From Saccharina japonica (Eukaryota; Sar; Phaeophyceae; Laminariales; Laminariaceae), in assembly GCA_008828725.1 (NCBI GenBank), contig MEHQ01000233.1, forward strand, positions 62,001 through 126,000: 64,000 bases of DNA. Reading direction: 5' to 3'. Position numbers and translations under genes: made by a program. Under the pieces are notes generated by a model. The model was not told the DNA's origin, searched no databases, and worked only from the letters and a program-made list of their open reading frames with translations. Positions 16,901 to 25,300 of the stretch are shown one piece after another; position 1 is the stretch's first letter; every line of letters starts with the position of its first letter.

Positions 16901-19312
16901 TGTATGGAAACGCCTATTCTCACTATCAACACAAATCCTTGACAAAGAGAAACACCAACTGCTGACCCTTTTTTTTCCCTCCCCCCCCCCGCCCCCCCCC
17001 CTTTTCAGGGGTACGATTACGAGCGCATCTTCGGCGCTAACTGCGAGATCGTTTGCGGGTACGTCCCCATCCCCGTCGGAGTTGTCGGACCCCTCATGCT
17101 CAACGGCTCTGAGGTCTTCGTTCCCATGGCCACCACGGAGGCGAGTCTGTCGCGGGAAAGAGGGGGGGGGGGGAGCGTGTACTGATGTTATGCACGGCCG
17201 TAGTCGTATGACCATAGACCCTCGGGAGGAGGGGGGGGAGCGTACTCGTTTGTTGCTTGCCTTTTTACGGGGAACCATAGTAAATAGGACCAAATATTGT
17301 TAGTAAAAGTAGGAAAAATTATGGCTTTTGTGTTACCGTGGGTCCTATTTACTAGTGTTTACTATGCTCCTCCGTAATAGTACTTTTGACCATTGACCAA
17401 GCATTCCTTTCGAGACGTAAGCACCGTTCCTACTCCGAATAGAGACACGTCCAATATTTTGGGCGCTCGTTACGTTTAGTCCATACGAAGAGGGGGTGGA
17501 AGGGGGGGCTGTTCTTGGTTATGCCGCTGCCGGTGGCGTGGCTGCTGCTGCTGCTTGATGCTCAGGTTTAGGTTGGCGTGGTTGCTGCTTGATGTTGAGG
17601 TTGATGCTTCGGCTGATGCTGATATAAATGTTGCTGTTGAGGTTGATTTGATCCTTCGGCTGATGCTGATATACATCTTGCTGTTGATGTTGATGCTGAC
17701 ACTAGTGTTGCTGCTGCTGGCTGAACTGTGGACGCTGTTGGGTTATGCTGCTGCCTCTGCTTCTGCTGCCGCGGCTCCTCTCTCGCCTCTTGCTCCCCCC
17801 TCTAAAAACGCCTACGAGGAACCTCTCTGTCCGGGCATGCAAGGACCGTTTTGATATGCAGACCCATGGTATTCATATATAGCATTAATGCTCTCGTGTT
17901 GTTTTTGCTCTCGTAGGTGATGGTTATGATGTTCGTGCTGTATTTGTTTTCCCGTCTTCCCGACGATACAACAAGGCTATCTATCTTATCTGGTTGCTCT
18001 GGTTCTTATTTCTGTTACTGCCTGTCCCTGTTCTTGTCCTCGACCTTCTTGTTCATGCCCCCCCCCCCCCGCTGTTTCCCCATTACGCGACCACACAATG
18101 AACACAGGGTTGCCTCGTCGCCAGCACCAACAGGGGGTGCAAGGCTATCGGCCAGGGAGGGGGCTGCCGGGCGGCGTTGCTGAAAGACGGCATCACGCGC
18201 GCCCCTTGCCTGCGCATGCCGGACGCGATGGCGGCGGCGGGCCTGAAGCGGTGGTCGGAGGACAAGGATAACTTTAACGCCATCAAGGCCGCCTTCGAGA
18301 CCACCACCAACTTCGGTAAGAGAAGGGAAACGAGAAGGGGAGGAGAAGGAGGGTGGGGAGAGGAGGAGGGAGGGAGGGAGGGAGGGAGAGGGGGAGGGGG
18401 GAGGGATGGGGGGAAGTGGGGAGCGGAGGGAGGTGAGGGATGGGGGAAGTGGGAGGGAGAGAGGTGGGAGGGGAGAGCAGGAGGGCGGAGAACGGACAGT
18501 AAGAGGACGTTGAGGGGGGTGGGAGAGGCGGTGCTGTATGGCGGAAGGTTGATTGCTGTAGGAAGCGGGGATTTCCTTGAGGGCTCATGGTTTTGAAGTT
18601 GCGGATGGGACTGCGGAGCAGAGGCTTATACTTTTTTGTTCAATGCTCTGCCAATATCACCTCTCCTACCCTACCCCTCTGCCCCGCCTCGAAAGGGTAT
18701 GCGTGGCCAAAAGTTCAATGACTTAAGGCAAGCAACAAATGGTACGCCTCCCCCCCTCCTCTGGAAACCACCCCCCCCCCCCCCCCCCCCCCCGCCACCG
18801 CCATCGCGCAATGCACCCGCGATGACTGTCGCCACTGCACTGCAGGAAAGCTGCAGGGGCTGATGTCCACCGTGGCGGGGCGTAACGTGTACCTCCGGTT
18901 CAACTGCTTCGCCGGGGACGCCATGGGGATGAACATGGTGTCCAAGGGGGTGCTGGCCGTGGTCGACCTGCTTCAGGAGGTGAGGGTGTTGAGCCTTTCT
19001 TGGGGCGTCAGATGGGGGGAAAATGACGGTTTCAGCAGTACCAGTAGTAACGACCAGTGCTGCGTGATTGGCGGATGATACAACCTGCAGTGTCCTGAGA
19101 TTTAATGGTTGTATTGCAAGGAGTCGTACGGTACGGGCGTAACATGTTGGTGGGCGCTCACGCTGGTACGTACATGTATAGACGGTTCTCATACACAGGG
19201 TGTACATGCTGCATGATGACATGTAAAGCCCGTAAATACGCACGATCCGAATATCACATGCAGCTTGCAAAGATGAGTTTCGGCGAAATCCCCGATCTCA
19301 CAGCTGTTTTTT

Positions 19313-19348
<36 letters not shown>

Positions 19349-22300
19349 TATTATTTAACATACGTAGCTGGACGACAGCAGCAAGTAATCCAAGAGGGGG
19401 GGGCGACGCAAGAGTAACGTGTGCACTCTTTCCTTACGCAGTGCCTCGGTCTTGGTAGCAGAGAAGCCATACAGAGCAGCAGCAGTAGTAGCAAGGCCAC
19501 GTCTACTCAGTTAGTACACCCGCGGGGAGTGCATCCGAGAAAGGTACAATTGAACGCCGTTCCCCGACCTTATCCGAATGCGGTGTGGAATCCCTCTGTT
19601 CTACTACTCTAGTACACCCCGGGGAGTTTACCTGAAAAGGGTACAATTGATTGTAATTCTCGACCGTATCCAAATGAGGTGTGAACGCGGGGAAAGTACC
19701 CGCATGCACGCCTCATTCGGATACGGTCGAGAATTACAATGAATTGTACCCTTTTCAGGTACACTCCCCGGGGTGTACTATTTGTAGAGGAATCCCCCCG
19801 CGTCCACACCTCATTCGGATAAGGTCGGGAATGGCGTTCAATTGTACCTTTCTCAGGTACACTCCCGGGGGTGTACTTATTATCTGTAGAGTAGAGCAAA
19901 GGGAATAGAGCGTCAGACACGCGACTTTTGACGCTCTACTCCTTTCTCTTCTCTGCTCTAGTACACCGCCGGGGATTGTATCCGAGAAGAGTTACAGTTG
20001 GTTGTCATTCCCGACCGCATCCGAATGAGGTGTGGACGCGGGGAATACACCTCATCCGGATGAAGGTCGGGAATGGCGTTCAATTGTACCTTTTCTCAGG
20101 TACACTCCCGGGGGTGTACTATCTGTAGAGTAGAGCAGGATTTGCGTATTATAGTTCCGACCCAGGAAACATGTCCTAGATCATGCTTCCACCCGGCAAC
20201 ATGAGCTATAGATCATACAGATCATACAAATCATACAGATCATACAAATCATACAGACCATACAAATCATACAGATCATACAGATCAGGTGCTATCAGTA
20301 GAGTAGAGCAGGATCTGCGTACTACAGTTCCGACCCAGGAAACATGTCCTAGATCATGCTTCCACCCGGCAACATGAGCTATAGATCATACAGATCATAC
20401 AGATCAGGATCCGATGATCTGTCCGAGGTCTGTGAACAGTGTTGCATGGGCGAGTATGTTGCCGGAGATTGCCACCAAGCTCCCATCTCGGGAACGAACA
20501 CTTTCGTGGTGAGATTGTATACTACTGTAGTTATATTAGATTGCATCAATCGTTCCTACAGTAGCAAAAAATTGTGATTTTGGTTATGAATCGTCCCAGC
20601 AAAAAACGTGATCATAGACTATTGTGATCGTTTTAGCAAATCAACAGACAGCGAGGCCTTCGTGTAAAAAATAATCGAGAGGAGATAGCACACACACGAA
20701 GGCCTTCGGCGAGAACAGTTGCCGGAGATCACCGCCAGCGTGTCGAAGCTGGGCCAAATCGTAAAACTAAACTCTACCAGGTACCTGGTGGTACCTGGTA
20801 CGTACTAATTATGATATTGCTGTGGCGTGGCGAGGGAGCAAATCTAACCAACAAATACAGTAGAAGCTACAGACAGTAGTGTTCGTCCTTAATAGCAACA
20901 TGACAACAACGACAACAGCAGCAGCAACTGCCTTTTGCCCGCATCATTAATATTGCCTTCGTGGCCGTATTTATTTATTTATTTTCGCTTGGACGACTTT
21001 CAACACTAAATATTCCAAAACACGAATTTTGCTGGGATGCTTTTGGACGATTATAATCTAATTAATGACTAGTATAATATAATTAATCACGATTATAATC
21101 TAATTAATCACGATTATAATCTAATTAATCACGATTATGATCTAATTAATCACGGTTATAATCTAATTAAGCACGATTTTTAACCTATTACGGGGGGGCG
21201 GGAATGGCAATCAGAACTCACGATTGGCCCCCAAAATCGTATGTATCCCCATTCTGTTTACTAGCCATATTTGGTCCTGATTATTACTATGTCCCCTCAA
21301 CCTTTTCAGAACTGATAAAATCGTCCCACACTCATTCCAAGTAGTTTGTCCTCAAAAACGGGGAACCGGTTCTTAACCCCTTAAGAACTGGTCCCACGAA
21401 TTTGGGGACAAACTACTTGGAATTTGTGTGTGACGTTTTTTTCAATTATGTTTGGGTTAGGTAAGGGGTTAAGTTGAGGACGAAGGTGTCCCCGGAGGTG
21501 GAGTTGGTGGCAATCTCGACCAACATCTTCGCCGATGCAATATGTTCGCCGATGTGGTTTTTTGCCGGCATCAATAGTGTTGCTTGCGTCCTTGCGGTCT
21601 GTTTTTTTTTTCTTCTGGGACGACCACGTACGCACGTACGTATAATATTCATGTTCCGAACGCTAATTTTGCTGGAATAATTTTGGACGATTATAATCTA
21701 ATAATCACGATTTATTTTGCTGGGACGACTATAATATTAATATTCCAAACGCGATTTTTTTGCTGGAATAAAAATTTGGACGATTATCATCTAATAATCA
21801 CGACATCCGCCGGGACGATTGGTCTATTATTTATAACCTGATGCACTCTCGAAGGTGTTCCCCGAGATGGAGCTGGTGGCGATCTCCGGCAACATGTGCA
21901 CAGACAAGAAATCGGCGGCGATCAACTGGGTGGAGGGGCGCGGGAAGTCGATCGTGTGCGAGGCGCGCATCCCCAGCAAGTTCGTCGAGGCCACCCTCAA
22001 AACGACGGTCAAGGTGAGAGCTGTTTATTTGTTGGACGAGGTCTGGTTGGTGTTGTTGTGATTTGTGGTGTTGTGGTGCGTGGTGCTTTGTTTTGTTTTG
22101 TTTCGCCTGTTCTGTGTGTGTTTTGTATTGGACTGTTTTTGTTTTTTTTGTACGCACTCGTTCCTTGTTTTTTTCCTTTCCTTCATTTCTTGCCCCCCCC
22201 CCCCCCCCTCGCTTATTGTTTATTTCCTGTGCCTGTGAACCAAAACAGTCGCGTCGCTAGGCGATGGTGTTCTCAAATCATCCAGACGAACTTTTTTTTC

Positions 22301-25300
22301 GCATTATTTTCCGTTTTTGTTTGGTTTCTGTTTTCGCTGTACGTATTGTTAGTGTATACGTATAGCTACTGTATTACCAGTATACAGTAGTGGTCCCTCT
22401 ATACGTAGTGCCGGCTAAGTGCCTGTGGAACTGCTTGGCACAGATGGGATCGACCAGTGTGCGGAGTGGTGCCGGTTGCAGGTATTGTAGACCGGTCGCC
22501 CCGGTGGTCTAACAGTTTGCCACGAAGATTGCTAAGGCTGGGGTCAGGGGTTCGAGTCTCCGTATGGAGACTTTTATTCTCAGATGACATCAACTGCTGT
22601 CGAGAGCACCCCTATAATAGCGTGGGTAGGCACAATTCGACGAAGAGTCGACGAGGGAAGAAAGTGCTGAAATCTTCTCGCGATAAAAAAAAAAACGCGG
22701 AAGGCACGTACCGTAGTAGGGAGGGAAGGAGGACAAAAGCCTACTTACGAGTAGCGACCCCGAATCTGAGTTACGACAAGAGGGAGAGAGAAAAAGAAAA
22801 GGGGAAATAATAAATGGGATGGACCGAGGGTGGTCGATTTTTTTTTTTTCGACATCTCACAGAATTTTTTGCTCGTTAGGGGGGGGGGTTACTAAAACCA
22901 AGTGAAAAAATGAAAATATGGATATTTTTTTCCCCATTTTCTTATTTCATCATGTGATCACAACGGTTGCAACGGTTTTCTATTCCGACCTCTGGGGGTG
23001 TGGTGTGTCGTTTTCTCTTTTTTCTGGACGCCCCTGGATGGACACAGAAAAAAAATGTCGATATTCTTCTTGTGGTGCATACGGCACTATAGAGGGACCC
23101 ATTACTCTACTATACGTACGGTATTTATGCATGTTTTTACCTTATTGCCTCGCTTTCCTCGTTTTTCATTTTTGTTTTGTCAACCAAAAAATTGTAACCG
23201 CTTCTACGTACAGGCGATGGTAGAGACCAACATCCAGAAGAACCTGGTGGGGAGCGCCATGGCTGGCGCGCTGGGCGGCTTCAACGCGCACGCAGCGAAC
23301 GTGGTGACGGCCGTGTTTCTCGCCACGGGGCAAGACCCCGCGCAGAACGTGGAGTCGAGCAGCTGCATCACGCTCATGGAGCAGATGGACAACGGGGACC
23401 TTCTCGTGAGTAGGAAAGAGGCGTGCTTTTGTCGGGTTTAACAGGGTGGTGGGAGTTTTTTTTTTGTCGGGTGGGAAGGGTATTGTAGTAGTGGAAGTTT
23501 TTTTTTTTTTCGTCGAGTGGGAAGAGTGGTGAATGTTTTTTTTTTTTTTCGTCGGGTAGGAAGAGGAGTGGCGACAAGCAAGAATCTTGGATGTTCTATT
23601 AGGGTGCCGGTCTTTTCTGGCCCCCCCCCCCTCCCCTCCACAGTCTCGAAAGGGATGCGTGGTCAATGGTCAAATGACTGAGGCAAGCAACAAATGAGTA
23701 CGCCCCCCCCCCACCCCCACACACATAAGCGGCAAAACAGGAAGGGGGTAAGACTAGCGAAAAGTTTCCATGTAATATATGGAAACAACGCAGTGAGCGC
23801 TCAACTGTTGGAGGCGTCTCTTGTTATGAGTAGGAACATTGCGCCGTCTCGAAAGGGATGCGTGGTCAATGGCCAAATGGCTACGTAAGGCAAGCAACAA
23901 ATGAATACCCCCCCTCCCCCCTGAAGCATGAGGCGTCGATAGTTTACCCTCGAAAATACCCTCTCGCGTACAGCTACTCGTAATGGATATTTCCTGCTCC
24001 CACTCCCACTCCGTCCCATGATCCCCGTTTGTTTTTGTTGTTTAGTCTACAGTAATTCCTGTTTTATTTTGTTGCTGCTGTTTTTGTATACGCTTTTTTT
24101 TTTTTTAGTCTGTTCTTGATGATGCTTTCTTTTGTTTTGTTTTGTTCTCGTGCTTGTTCTGTTTTTTTTTCTGGTGTTTTTGTTCGGCTTTTATAAAAAA
24201 TGTTAACTATACCTCTTGTTGTGTTCTTTATTTTGTTTTATTATATTTGTGTTACTCACGGGATTTCTCTTTTTTTTTTTTTTTTTTGCTGTTCGGTCTG
24301 TTTTTCTGTGTGTACGTGCGTGTCCAGGTGTCGGTGAACATGCCCTCCATCGAGGTCGGCACGATCGGCGGGGGCACCAGCCTCCCGGCCCAAGCGGCGT
24401 GCCTCGACATCGTGGGCTGCCGAGGCGCGACAAAGGCGCCGGGACGACCGGGGGAAAACGCGCAGCAGATGGCCAAGTGAGTCGACTAACATTAGACGAC
24501 ACCCCCCTTAACCTAAGTAGGGTTGCACTCCCCGTAACCTCTTAAAAGTTTTAGCTTCGCGCTACCGTCGTGGGTGATCTGTCCTGTTTGTGTATCTGCC
24601 CCAGTCGATGAGCTGTGAGAGCTACAAGTACATAGGCCGAGCTAGCTCCCACAGCTCACCCCGGCGACCACGTGTGGGAGATCTACAAGGTATCTTCTAG
24701 TGGCTCACACGCAGCAAGCATGAGGTAGCTCATGTAGCTCTTTGTATAGATCGGTTGGTATTCCCCAATATGAACTTGTGCTCCGAGCTACAGTATGTAC
24801 GATGTGCTGATGTGTCCTATTTGTCTTTTGTGTTTATGTAAGGCCCAGCAGTGTTTACGTAAACACGCCTTCCACTACTTGGACTGACCCCCCCCTTCCC
24901 CCTCCCCTTCCCGCGGCGTTCCGCCGTTTCCGTTCCGTCCTGTTCCCGTTCCGTCCTGTTCCCGTTCCGTCCTGTTCCCGTTCCGTCCTGTTCCCGTTCC
25001 GTCCTGTTCCCGTTCCGTCCTGTTCCCGTTCCGTCCTGTTCCCGTTCCGTCCTGTTCCCGTTCCGTCCTGTTCCCGTTCCGTCCTGTTCGCCTTTGTGCC
25101 TTGCTCGTGTTTCCCTCCGTGCTCGTCGTGCCTGCTCTGCTCTGTTCGTACCCTGTGCCCATGATTCGTGTTCCGTGTGTGTTTTGTGTTTTTTGTTTCT
25201 TGTGTCCCGTTATTTTCTAACGTGCTTGGTAATCCATGGTGTTTGTGTTCTTGTGTTCGTGATTTTGGTCTGTGTTTTGTGTCGGTGATTTTTTGTCCCT

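Larger units (their letters stand above)
18980..21854 (+). other. HMGR intron 9 (2.9 kb)
   Basis: It has a GTGAGG donor and CGAAG acceptor. In order it holds an ATT microsatellite, a stack of nested palindromes, a CATACAGAT satellite, two or three broken copies of the 5' end of exon 10, ATTAATCACGATTATAATCT repeats, a TA-MITE fragment and a back-to-back pair of TTAA MITEs. Confidence 0.75.

Noticed and set aside
18671-19270. Antisense 199-codon frame with poly-Gly
   Set aside because: It arises from the 23-base C run and overlaps exon 9 of HMGR on the opposite strand.
21480-21640. Alternative HMGR exon 10
   Set aside because: The copy diverges after about 60 bases, lacks the CTDKK and EGRGKS motifs and has no donor at the matching place; treated as a fragment.
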